Below the pieces are notes generated by a model. That model saw nothing but the letters and a program-made list of their open reading frames with translations, was not told the origin of the DNA and ran no database searches. This document shows, piece by piece, positions 9,605 to 19,784 of a stretch of DNA of 64,000 nucleotides. The DNA is from JANXQZ01 sp038225555 (lineage in GTDB: Bacteria > Acidobacteriota > Terriglobia > Bryobacterales > Bryobacteraceae). Each line of letters begins with the position of its first letter. The stretch's first letter is position 1. The stretch covers positions 49,622 through 113,621 of the forward strand of contig JBBRRB010000017.1 in assembly GCA_038225555.1 (NCBI GenBank), read 5' to 3'. Made by a program: the position numbers and the translations under genes.

Positions 9605-11146
9605 CTAAGAACCGGGGTTCTTCTTGCTCTTCGACGACTGCCCCGCTGCGGACGGAGCTTTGCGGATCTCCTCGAAATATTGCTGGACGAATTGCTGGTA
9701 GGCCAGCGGCACTTCATCGCGGTTGATCTCGCCGCCCGCGTCGGCGTGCGCTGCCTTGCGCTGAGAATATTGCGTCTTCAACTGCTGCTTTCCCGACGCC
9801 ACCTCAACCATCACTTCGCCAGTCATGTTGGCGGTGCGCTTGCCGATGATCTCCGTGATCTTGCCCATCGCGGCGAGTTGCTCGGCTTCGCGAGCGCTCT
9901 TATCTCCGTCCTCTTTGCCGACCCCGCTCTTCCCGTCCTGGGATTGCGGCTTGTCGGAACTCTTGCTGCCGCTCTTGTTCTGAGCCGACGCCGCTTTGTC
10001 CGAACTCTGTCCTTCCTGATCGCCCTGCTGCTCGGGGCTCGACATGGCATCCGATTGCTTGCCCGATTGCGGCGAACCCTTATCGTCTTTGTTGCCCTGC
10101 TTCTGCGCCGATTGTTGCCCCTGCTGCTTTTGCGAAGCTTGATTGCCGTCGTTGTTCGGCTTCTGCTGCTTCAACTTCGACATCAGGTTCGAAAGCGCGT
10201 CCCGCATCTTGTCGGCCAGGCTGGAATTTTCGCCCGAACTGTTTCCCGTTTTATCCTGCTGCTCTGCGCCAGGCTGCTTTCCCGCCTTGCTGCCGTCTTT
10301 GTTCTGCGCGGAAGCACTCTCGGCCTTCTGGTCCGATCCAGGGCTGGACTTCTCGCCATCCTCGCTCGACTCGCTGGGCTGCTGCATCGGATCTTGCGAT
10401 TTCGTACCGTTGGCTTTCGCGTTCGCTTCGGTGTTCAAACTCGGATTGTTAACATCGGGCGTGTCCACCGTGTTCAAAGCGGAGTCAGGAGCGCCTTGCG
10501 TATCGAGAGCCTTGGATTCCCACGGATCCACCGTGAGTCCGTCTTCCTTAGGGCGATCGCCTGCAGTCTTAGGACTCGATTTCTTACCAATCGCGGAGGC
10601 CACTTCGCTTGATCCGAGCAATCCGTCGAAAGCGATTCCGACCAGCGAGGACCGAAGATCCAGGCTGCGGGTCACGCCATATCGGACCGCAAACACGCTG
10701 GCTGCAACCAATGCAAGCGCGCCAAAAGCGTACAGCGTCTTTGGGAATACAAAAGGAAGGCCCAAGCGCAAATCGGCGCTTCTCGCGGCATCTTCGGCAC
10801 CTGCGCGCTGGCGTTCGATGAGCTCGGGAGACGGCCCGGCATGTTGGCTGAAATAATACGCAGTCGAGAGTTTATCGTGCAGATCGAGCTTGCGGTCAAG
10901 ATCCTGGGCGAGTCGATAAGGGGAGAGGAATCGCGACTTTGCCCGGTAGATCCCGATGGCCAGACCGATCGTAAAAATCGCCACGAGCCAGAAGCCATTG
11001 AGGATCTGCGTACCCAGCAGCAGCAGCGCGATGAAACCTGCCAGCGCAATTGTGCCCGCAAACAGAGTCTGATGGAGCAGCAAATGAGAGGCGTGGCGGA
11101 TTCGTGCCTCCCGGATTAGTCGTGCTAGTGCGCTGTGCTCACCCAA
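9605..11146 (-). CDS. Membrane protein with long disordered Gln/Ser/Lys-rich region
   Basis: A 513-residue protein I do not recognise as a named family. It has two hydrophobic helices at about residues 27-65, a soluble loop, a third helix at about 135-155, then a low-complexity stretch from about 190 to 440 dominated by Ser, Gln, Lys, Asp and Gly. A short ordered segment follows (MGKITEIIGKRTANMTGEVM), ending with LAYQQFVQQYFEEIRK. The architecture resembles acidobacterial and planctomycete membrane proteins annotated near DUF4175, which is a tentative comparison. It lies 20 bases after the propeller gene and eight bases before the TPR gene, so the four genes from 14498 to 8730 look co-transcribed. 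The repetitive codon use produces a long false reading frame on the opposite strand. Confidence 0.8.
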   Translation of the reverse strand: MGEHSALARLIREARIRHASHLLLHQTLFAGTIALAGFIALLLLGTQILNGFWLVAIFTIGLAIGIYRAKSRFLSPYRLAQDLDRKLDLHDKLSTAYYFSQHAGPSPELIERQRAGAEDAARSADLRLGLPFVFPKTLYAFGALALVAASVFAVRYGVTRSLDLRSSLVGIAFDGLLGSSEVASAIGKKSSPKTAGDRPKEDGLTVDPWESKALDTQGAPDSALNTVDTPDVNNPSLNTEANAKANGTKSQDPMQQPSESSEDGEKSSPGSDQKAESASAQNKDGSKAGKQPGAEQQDKTGNSSGENSSLADKMRDALSNLMSKLKQQKPNNDGNQASQKQQGQQSAQKQGNKDDKGSPQSGKQSDAMSSPEQQGDQEGQSSDKAASAQNKSGSKSSDKPQSQDGKSGVGKEDGDKSAREAEQLAAMGKITEIIGKRTANMTGEVMVEVASGKQQLKTQYSQRKAAHADAGGEINRDEVPLAYQQFVQQYFEEIRKAPSAAGQSSKSKKNPGS

Positions 11147-11166
11147 GATTCATTATCCCAGAAAAG

Positions 11167-13161
11167 TTACTGGATGCTGATGCTCACCGTATTTGCGAGC
11201 TGCCCCTCCACGGATAGCCTGACTGGCACTTCCCCGCGACCCCTCAAACTCACAGGAATTAACACGTTTACCTGGTCGAGCCCGGGGCTCTCTTGCGGAC
11301 CCGCGTAGCGCACCACTGCCGGTACCCCGCCAATCATGCAGTGAACCTGGTCGAGGGAGGAAACTCCTCTCAGCCCGGTTCCGTACAGCGTGAGGATCAC
11401 TTGGTCGGAACCCGAGCCGAGGTCGATCGGCGTAGCAGAGCAGCTTCCGGGGGATGATCCGCATTGAAGCACTGGCCGCGGCGTTTGGGTTCCGTCTGCC
11501 TTAATCAGGACAGCCTGGGCGGCGGCTACCCCTTTGCCGTCCGAGTTCGCCGAGAAAACTCCCGGTGCGATGCCGCTGATCTGGAGAGCGCCCGTCCGCG
11601 TGCTTCCGTCCGCGGCGATTACTTTCACCGTCGCGCGTCCTGTGGCTGCTTGGTCGGGGATGACGTAGCTAATCTGACTTGGGAGAGCATAGAAGAGGCT
11701 TGCGGTCCACTCCGCGCCCGCGCTGTCCACCAGCTTTACGTTGGCACCCGACAGATTCGTTCCGTACGCGGTTACGATCGCTCCCGGAGCAGCGCTCGCA
11801 ATCCCGCTGGCGGCGGAGTAGCTGTACAGAGTCTGCGGCCCGAGCGAAGGAAGGCTCCAGGCCACCAGCTTGCCCGAAAGATAGCTGGAAAACACTCGTC
11901 CGTTGGATACGACCGGCTGACTGTACAGCGACCCCCCATCATTGTCGTCCCACACGACTTGTCCGGTCGGGGCATCGTAAATCGTCAAGCCTTCCGTGCT
12001 GGACACAAACACCAGCCCGTTCGAGACCGTGACGGGAGCGATGACGATGCCGTTCAGATCCCGATACCAAATTACCGACCCGTCCACGGGGTTGATGGCA
12101 TATAAACTTCCAAGAGAGAACCCATTGGGGTCGCGAACTCCAGCTCCAACGAAGAGGGTGGTGCCATCGAAAGCTGGTGTCGAGATAGACCCGCAACCAT
12201 CCTCTGGACTGACGCACCCCACCGCCAGCCTGGCGGTCCAGGCCAAACCGAGATCGCTTTGGCGAAATGCGTACAGCAGTCCGTCTTTAGCAGTTGCGGC
12301 CACTATGGGTTCGTCGCTCGACAGTCTAAAAAGCGTGGGTGACGACCCCCAATCGAAGTCCCCCATTGTTTCCCCAGCCGGAAGGAAAAAATACGCTTTG
12401 ATCTCGAGAGTGGCCGCGTCGAGCGCCAGCATCGCCTCCGTGAAGGAGCCAGTCCCCGCATCCTGATCGTCGCCGTTGCCCGTGTTCACGAATACAGTAT
12501 TGGTGGAAGGATTGATCGCGGGTGTTGACCACACCCCAGCTCCCAAAACATCCGGGGCAGTGAGGTAATGCAGCAACGGTCGCTGCGGATTTGCGAGATC
12601 GATGCGCGCCAAGGCGCCTGGGACTAGCGGGCAATCCCCTAAAGACGCGACGCCTACGTAAAGAGCGTTCCCATACGGCACAATCGAAGACCATAAATAC
12701 GCGCCCGAATCCGGGTCGGCGAGCGGGACTCGCCAAATCTGGCTGCCGGTGGCCGCATTCAGCGCGTAAACCGCGGAGTCTCCACCCCCCACATAGACGG
12801 TGCTCCCGAGCACGGTCGATTGCGAAGTTACACCGATGCCGGGCTGACATCCGGAGTCCGGGGGATCGGGCGCGATCCCGATAAACTTCCGCCATAGCAA
12901 ACTGCCGGATCGCGCATCCGCTGCTGAGAAATTGCCGTCCCACGATCCGAAATAAAGCACCCCGTTAGAGAGGGTTGGGGCGGATGCGAGTGCCGAGCCT
13001 GCATTCAAAGTCCAGGCAGGCTGCAGCGCCGCGATGTTCTTGGGGCTGAGCTGAGTTTCGGCGCCGTTGTAACTGGAGTGCGACAAGTCCATCAAGTACA
13101 TCGGCCAGTCTTGCGCCTGGAGCGGAACGCACAGCAACAGGAGGGGGCTGAGACGATTCAT
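11167..13161 (-). CDS. Secreted PQQ-type beta-propeller protein with Solibacter-type C-terminal domain
   Basis: A 664-residue exported protein. After a signal peptide ending near PLQAQ come PQQ-like propeller blades at residues 25 to about 430. Their repeating phrases include GVLYFGSWDGNFSAADARSG, VYVGGGDSAVYALNAATG and LFVGAGVRDPNG, with Gly-Ser-x-x-W cores. The C-terminal ~220 residues match the TIGR03437 pattern (SYSAASGIASAAPGAIVTAYG, LPSQISYVIP, QVILTLYGTGLRG). The propeller could bind PQQ, as in alcohol or polyvinyl-alcohol dehydrogenases, or act as a scaffold as in BamB. I cannot confirm cofactor ligands and see no haem motif. Its ATG overlaps the FkbM gene stop as ATGA, which suggests translational coupling. 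Confidence 0.87.
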   Translation of the reverse strand: MNRLSPLLLLCVPLQAQDWPMYLMDLSHSSYNGAETQLSPKNIAALQPAWTLNAGSALASAPTLSNGVLYFGSWDGNFSAADARSGSLLWRKFIGIAPDPPDSGCQPGIGVTSQSTVLGSTVYVGGGDSAVYALNAATGSQIWRVPLADPDSGAYLWSSIVPYGNALYVGVASLGDCPLVPGALARIDLANPQRPLLHYLTAPDVLGAGVWSTPAINPSTNTVFVNTGNGDDQDAGTGSFTEAMLALDAATLEIKAYFFLPAGETMGDFDWGSSPTLFRLSSDEPIVAATAKDGLLYAFRQSDLGLAWTARLAVGCVSPEDGCGSISTPAFDGTTLFVGAGVRDPNGFSLGSLYAINPVDGSVIWYRDLNGIVIAPVTVSNGLVFVSSTEGLTIYDAPTGQVVWDDNDGGSLYSQPVVSNGRVFSSYLSGKLVAWSLPSLGPQTLYSYSAASGIASAAPGAIVTAYGTNLSGANVKLVDSAGAEWTASLFYALPSQISYVIPDQAATGRATVKVIAADGSTRTGALQISGIAPGVFSANSDGKGVAAAQAVLIKADGTQTPRPVLQCGSSPGSCSATPIDLGSGSDQVILTLYGTGLRGVSSLDQVHCMIGGVPAVVRYAGPQESPGLDQVNVLIPVSLRGRGEVPVRLSVEGQLANTVSISIQ

Positions 13162-14498
13162 TTTGTCTCTAACCCGATGGAGGTGACAATTACTCCCAGT
13201 TCTCGAGGGTCGGCCTGTGTCGGCGCGATTGCCTTGTCCAGCATGAAGTCCACGTTTACTGCTCCCTTGTTTGTCGGCGGGATTCGCACATCCGCGCGAT
13301 ACTCGTGATCGCCCGAAGTAGTAAAAGTCTGAGACGGCAACTCGATTCCGTCGATCTTCGCCGATACGGTCATGCTCTTCAATTTCTGCAAGGACACATC
13401 GGGAAAGATGAAATGCAACATCAAGCGGGCACCGACCTTGTCAGCTCCGGCAGGAGGCTTCAGCGTTACCCTGAAATTCTTAGCCGTCCACCGCCACGTG
13501 TTTTGTTCCAGTCCGTGAAAACCCTCGATGAGCTGGCCCGTCACCGATGGGTCTGCGACACGAATCAAACTGCCGAGTTCCTGAGCCGTCCATTCCCAGT
13601 CCGTTTTCTCTGGATTCAGCGGCCTGCTCTGGTGATAGCCAGCGTCGCGCATGAAAGCCACCAGCTCTTCGGGCGTGGTGTTGAAACTCGCGAGTTGTCT
13701 GGCTACGACCTCGGCAACCACTTTGGGATGAAAGCGCTTCAAAGTATTCAGGGCACCGCGCAGGACTCCTACTTCCGCGCCCTCCACGTCAATCTTGATC
13801 GCGTCGACGCGGGTTAGGCCTAGCTCCCGCACCACGTCGTCGATGGGACGTCCGCGAACTGTGAACGCACGAGGCGCTTCCGCGGAAATAGTTGCATTGT
13901 CGCGAGCCAGCGATGACGCTCCCGTGTTGGCGATTGAAGCGGCATAAAGCGTCAAAGTCTGATCGTGATCGGTGCAGGCGATTGGCTCCACGATCACGTT
14001 GTCGAAATGATTGGCTTTGACATTGTCGCGCAGCAAAAGGAGAGTCTCGGGATTCGGCTCGAAAGCTACCACTCGGCCCGTCTTTCCCACCTGCGCGGCA
14101 GCCTTCATGGTGAAGTACCCGATGTGGGCTCCCACATCGAAGTACACGCTGCCCTCCGAAAGCGAGGAAGCTGTGGCATCCCAAACCTCGGGCTGCCAGT
14201 CGCCCGTTCTCAAGATCGTGAGCGGCACGAGATCGCGAGGATCGAGGAGGTAGCTGATATTCGGCTGGACTTGGATGCGGGCCGGGCCAAGGAGCCCGAC
14301 TCGGCAAAGAAACGGCTCGAGCCGCTCCAGTGCTTTTTCGGCCCTTTGGAAGCGGGGGCGATCAGCCCAACTGCGCTCGAGCCGGTAGTAAGCTTTTACA
14401 GTGCGAGATCGATGAGTATAGGCGTAGAGCAGTCCCAGGCCGGCCAGGGCAGCCGCGATGATCGCAACGAGGATGAGGCTCCTGGTTCGTGGCTTCAA
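13158..14498 (-). CDS. Membrane-anchored FkbM-family methyltransferase
   Basis: A 446-residue protein. An N-terminal membrane segment at about residues 9-27 is flanked by basic residues. A class I SAM-dependent methyltransferase domain of the FkbM type follows, with the SAM site VYFDVGAHIGYFTMKAA near residue 117, the acidic loop VVAFEPNPET, and the family motif IKIDVEGAEVGVLRG. FkbM enzymes O-methylate small molecules or sugars; the substrate here is unknown. The last ~130 residues form an extra, probably beta-rich domain of unknown role. It is the first gene of the operon running to 8730 and overlaps the propeller gene by four bases. Which side of the membrane the enzyme domain faces is not clear, since both flanks of the helix are positively charged. 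Confidence 0.85.
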   Translation of the reverse strand: MKPRTRSLILVAIIAAALAGLGLLYAYTHRSRTVKAYYRLERSWADRPRFQRAEKALERLEPFLCRVGLLGPARIQVQPNISYLLDPRDLVPLTILRTGDWQPEVWDATASSLSEGSVYFDVGAHIGYFTMKAAAQVGKTGRVVAFEPNPETLLLLRDNVKANHFDNVIVEPIACTDHDQTLTLYAASIANTGASSLARDNATISAEAPRAFTVRGRPIDDVVRELGLTRVDAIKIDVEGAEVGVLRGALNTLKRFHPKVVAEVVARQLASFNTTPEELVAFMRDAGYHQSRPLNPEKTDWEWTAQELGSLIRVADPSVTGQLIEGFHGLEQNTWRWTAKNFRVTLKPPAGADKVGARLMLHFIFPDVSLQKLKSMTVSAKIDGIELPSQTFTTSGDHEYRADVRIPPTNKGAVNVDFMLDKAIAPTQADPRELGVIVTSIGLETK

Positions 14499-14573
14499 TT
14501 TTCAGATTTGTCCCAAGCGTTCATGGTACCTTCGCCGTCATTGCGGAACCTGTTGTCGTAAGATGAGGAGAAG

Positions 14574-14821
14574 ATGAGCACGGCCACCCCGCATATTTCG
14601 AGATCATTGAGTTCATCGCAGCGGGCGCAACTTCGGAAGCGGTTGCGAGATATCAACCCTCGCCCGAGGCTCAGCAAAGGGTCGCCGAGCTGATCGAGCG
14701 AGAGAAAGAGGGCGGCTTGACTCAGGAAGAACAGGGAGAGCTCGACCATTTCATGGAGCTTGAGCATATCCTGAGAATGGCTAAAGTGAAAGCTCGCCAG
14801 ATGCTCGCGCGTGGCAAGTGA
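14574..14821 (+). pseudogene. Frameshifted small protein gene upstream of HNH endonuclease remnant
   Basis: From TAT 14594 to the TGA at 14819-14821 one frame reads 75 codons with clear protein character: YFEIIEFIAAG, AVARYQPSPEAQ, GELDHFMELEHILRMA, ending ARGK. This matches from memory a small conserved protein commonly encoded immediately before HNH nucleases. No start codon exists in that frame, because a TGA lies just upstream. A good start, ATG 14574 with GAGGAG at 14565-14570, reads MSTATP but is one base out of phase. One lost base near the CCACCCC run (about 14584-14592) explains this. The result is either a frameshifted gene or a sequencing error. It overlaps the HNH remnant by 11 bases, as intact cassettes do. 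Confidence 0.7.
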
Positions 14822-15191
14822 CATCAGCGAGCGAGGCCGCGCTGGATATCGGTGCGAATACTGCCTCATCCACCAGGACGATGTTGGTTTTTGGCATCAG
14901 GTCGATCATGTCGTAAGTCGGAAGCATGGCGGGAGTTCCGATTTTCAGAACTTGGCATAAGCAAACGTTCTCTGGAATCGCCATAAAGGCAGCGACGTGG
15001 CTTCGATCAATCCACCGACCGGAGAAGCCGTTCGGCTATTTCATCCTTGCCAAAATCGTTGGATAGATCACTTTCGGCTCAACGCTGATTGTATCGAGCC
15101 ACTCACTGACGAAGGAAGGGCGACAGTCCGACTACTGCGCCTGAATGCGGCTGAGAGGCTTGCTGAGCGTCGACTTCTCGGCCTTCGATAG
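14811..15191 (+). pseudogene. Degraded HNH endonuclease gene
   Basis: The frame starting at GTG 14811 reads a recognisable HNH nuclease: RCEYCLIHQDDVGFW, then HQVDHVVSRKHGGSSDFQ, then NRHKGSDVASINPPTGEAV and LFHPCQNRWIDHFRLNAD, to a TAG at 15189-15191. An in-frame TAA at 14958-14960 interrupts it after QNLA. Intact relatives have a Tyr there, followed by a second Cys pair (C-x-x-C before the NRxKG). Here those Cys positions read Asn and Trp, so the structural zinc site is lost too. The N-terminus is also shorter than usual before RCEYC. Three separate lesions point to real decay rather than a single read error. The intact piece after the stop can be read from ATG 14997 as 64 residues. Confidence 0.72.
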
Positions 15192-15300
15192 CCGTAGCGA
15201 TCACGGCTCCTCGCTGCTCAGAACTGCCTTTCCGGGGAGCGCTAGGCAATTCTTAAATCCCCCCTGTCGTTGCAAAGAGACTCTGAATCCCTCAGACCTT

Positions 15301-15329
15301 GGTAGTCCCCTAACGTTTAGGACACTACC
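15301..15329. promoter_or_regulatory. Imperfect inverted repeat next to the secA-side promoter
   Basis: GGTAGT (15301-15306) pairs with ACTACC (15324-15329), and CCTAA (15309-15313) pairs with TTAGG (15317-15321), with a 2x2 internal mismatch and a CGT loop. It ends five bases before the -35 box at 15335. It could be an operator or the terminator hairpin of the preceding remnant. Confidence 0.35.
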
Positions 15330-15334
15330 GACCA

Positions 15335-15363
15335 TTGACACCCTGACCCGTTACCCCTATTCT
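15335..15363 (+). promoter_or_regulatory. Predicted sigma-70 promoter upstream of secA
   Basis: TTGACA (15335-15340), a 17-base spacer, then TATTCT (15358-15363). The -35 is perfect and the -10 matches four of six consensus bases, so this is the strongest promoter-like match I found in the window. It points toward secA, about 415 bases away. Confidence 0.5.
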
Positions 15364-15787
15364 GTTAATAGATCCCATTGCGCCCAGCTTCCACATATCG
15401 GCGCCAACCAGCGATAGCCCTGCTCTTCGCGGCTTGGTGCGCCGTCTATGGCCTGCCTACCGAAATCGCTCGTAACCTGACCGCTCACACCACAGGTTTA
15501 TCTCCGCGCTCAACGACAAAGCCGACCCTCAAAGCCAAAGTTTTATTAGTCCGATTATCCACCCAGGTTCGACGGGCGGAACAGTCGCGCTGCGCGTTTT
15601 TGAATCCCTGTCTCGCACCAGTGACGGCCAGCCCCATAGCGGCCTCCCCGATGCCGCGCGAGTTCTCCCCTGCGACAGCCGTTTCGCGCACAATCCCTGC
15701 CCTCTATCAGCGTCCTCCACCATCCACGTTTCCTTCCTAAAGCTCCGCAGCACTCATTCACCGCAACGAAGATTAAAGGAAACGTTC

Positions 15788-18603
<2,816 letters not shown>

Positions 18604-18619
<16 letters not shown>

Positions 18620-19446
18620 CACTCGTATTCGCAGCCCTGGCGGGGGTGGCCCTACTGCCTGCCGCCTCGGACCCGCTCTTGGACGAGATCGGACTCCAAT
18701 CCAGCCAAACTACCGATAAAGGCGGCTACAAGGTTACCGCTTGGAAGTTCAAAGATTCCACCGGAGCCTATGCAGCAACGCTTTCACTAAAAGGGGCCAA
18801 GCAGGCGGGAAATTATGTGCTTACCTGCGAAGGAAAGTGCCCGGACGACTTTAGCATCCCTCTTGCCAACGTTTCAGGCACTCCGCTCCCCGTATTGCGG
18901 ACATACCTCCCGGAAAGGGGTCAAATTGGTGGGTCCGAACGCTACGTCGTAGGACCGGTCGGCCTAACCCAGGCGGCTCCCCAGATACCCGCCGACACGG
19001 CAGCTTTCCAGTTTGGCACGGAAGCCGCGCTCGCCCGATACCGCTCCGGCAAAAACGAAGCCACTCTGGCAATATTCTATTACCTGACACCTCAGATGGC
19101 GCGCCAGCAGCTGCCGGCGTTTCGGAACCTGGCTGGAGCAGTTGCGAAGCGGAGCGGCCCGATGATCGGCGTAGTTTTGAACGCCGCCGACGAGAAAGCG
19201 GCGGAGGCGCTGCTCAAGGACATCGAATATCAGGCGTCTATGAGTTGGGATCAGCAGCCTCCGCTCATCATCCGGCCTCAGACCGCCGCGCAAATCGTTT
19301 TGGGCGGCTTCGAACTCGCGGGCGTGATCCTGGTATTTTGCTTGCTCTCTGGCTTGGCGTACGGAGGGTACCGGGTGCTGCGAAGAAAGTTTGGCCCCAT
19401 TAATGCTGATGAGTCTTTGACGGTACTTGGCCTCGGCGGCAAATAA
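18604..19446 (+). CDS. Exported single-pass protein of unknown function
   Basis: The gene probably starts at ATG 18604, inside the 3' end of secA, with AAAGAAG just before it, giving 280 residues. An upstream GTG/ATG reading from 18577 is possible but would bury the signal peptide. The N-terminus (MPRSLTLVFAALAGVALL) is a signal peptide. The central part includes the phrases GGYKVTAWKFKDSTGAYAA and LPVLRTYLPERGQIGGSERY, and reads like acidobacterial proteins annotated as DUF6599-like, from memory. A C-terminal helix at about 240-262 is followed by Arg/Lys residues, so the bulk is periplasmic. The overlap with secA suggests co-expression; a link to protein export is only an inference. Confidence 0.75.
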
Positions 19447-19474
19447 CTCTTCCCATTTCTCCATCTTAGAACGA

Positions 19475-19540
19475 CATAGCCTCCCTCGAAGAGCAGGTTC
19501 CACAGGGTTTTCCACAACTTTTCCAATCGGGGAGGCTATG
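19475..19540. promoter_or_regulatory. Perfect 11-bp inverted repeat enclosing DnaA-box-like sequences
   Basis: CATAGCCTCCC (19475-19485) and GGGAGGCTATG (19530-19540) are exact inverses, separated by 44 bases. The loop contains TTCCACAG and TTTTCCACA, the latter one base from the DnaA box TTATCCACA, and a third CTTTCCACA lies just downstream at about 19572. The region lies between the exported protein gene and the ABC exporter. It could be a regulatory stem-loop or a DnaA-binding cluster. Confidence 0.4.
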
Positions 19541-19683
19541 TAAACATCCTGAAATGAATCATTTAGAGCCGGCTTTCCACAAGCGGTTTTTCTCTTGACT
19601 CAAATTCCCATAAGCCCTATCATCCAATCACAAACAGTTTTGACGGATGCTTTTCCGTCGAATCTGATTCTCCCATGAACATC

Positions 19684-19756
19684 CCCTGGCGTCCCCAGGG
19701 TGCCTGTAAATCCAGGCAAACACGAGCGCTCACCTCGCAAGGGGTGGGCGTTTGTG
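19684..19756 (+). promoter_or_regulatory. Three-hairpin structured leader before the ABC exporter gene
   Basis: Three hairpins follow one another. Hairpin 1 is CCCTGG/CCAGGG (19684-19700, 5-base loop). Hairpin 2 is TGCCTG/CAGGCA (19701-19718, 6-base loop). Hairpin 3 has two 16-base arms, CACGAGCGCTCACCTC (19721-19736) and GGGGTGGGCGTTTGTG (19741-19756), closed by a GCAA (GNRA) tetraloop. As RNA on the plus strand all 16 positions of hairpin 3 pair if G-U wobble is allowed; several G-U pairs favour an RNA role on this strand. The ABC start codon follows 28 bases later. No T-run follows, so a simple terminator is less likely than a cis-regulatory RNA. Confidence 0.45.
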
Positions 19757-19784
19757 CTTTAAAGCAGAGATCTACACTGGATCT

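Larger units (their letters stand above)
15192..15787. other. Long intergenic region before secA
   Basis: About 600 bases without a convincing gene. The first part follows the HNH remnant. The middle holds an imperfect inverted repeat and a good sigma-70-like promoter (described separately). The part after 15,370 has a weak open frame (15378-15740) of poor protein character and no ribosome site. It may be the long 5' leader of secA, which would be about 410 bases if transcription starts at the predicted promoter. Confidence 0.4.

Noticed and set aside
9680..10612. 310-residue open frame on the plus strand
   Set aside because: It is antisense to the Gln/Ser/Lys-rich part of the membrane protein; Leu/Arg-rich composition is the expected mirror of that codon bias.
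14495..14869. 124-residue minus-strand open frame
   Set aside because: Antisense to the frameshifted small-protein gene, which has far better protein character on the plus strand.
15560..15590. GGTTCGAC string resembling a tRNA T-loop
   Set aside because: No flanking T-stem, acceptor stem or anticodon arm can be folded around it.
15378..15740. 120-residue plus-strand frame and an alternative frame running open into secA
   Set aside because: No ribosome site, no family resemblance, and rich in Ser/Pro/Arg; kept as leader or intergenic sequence.
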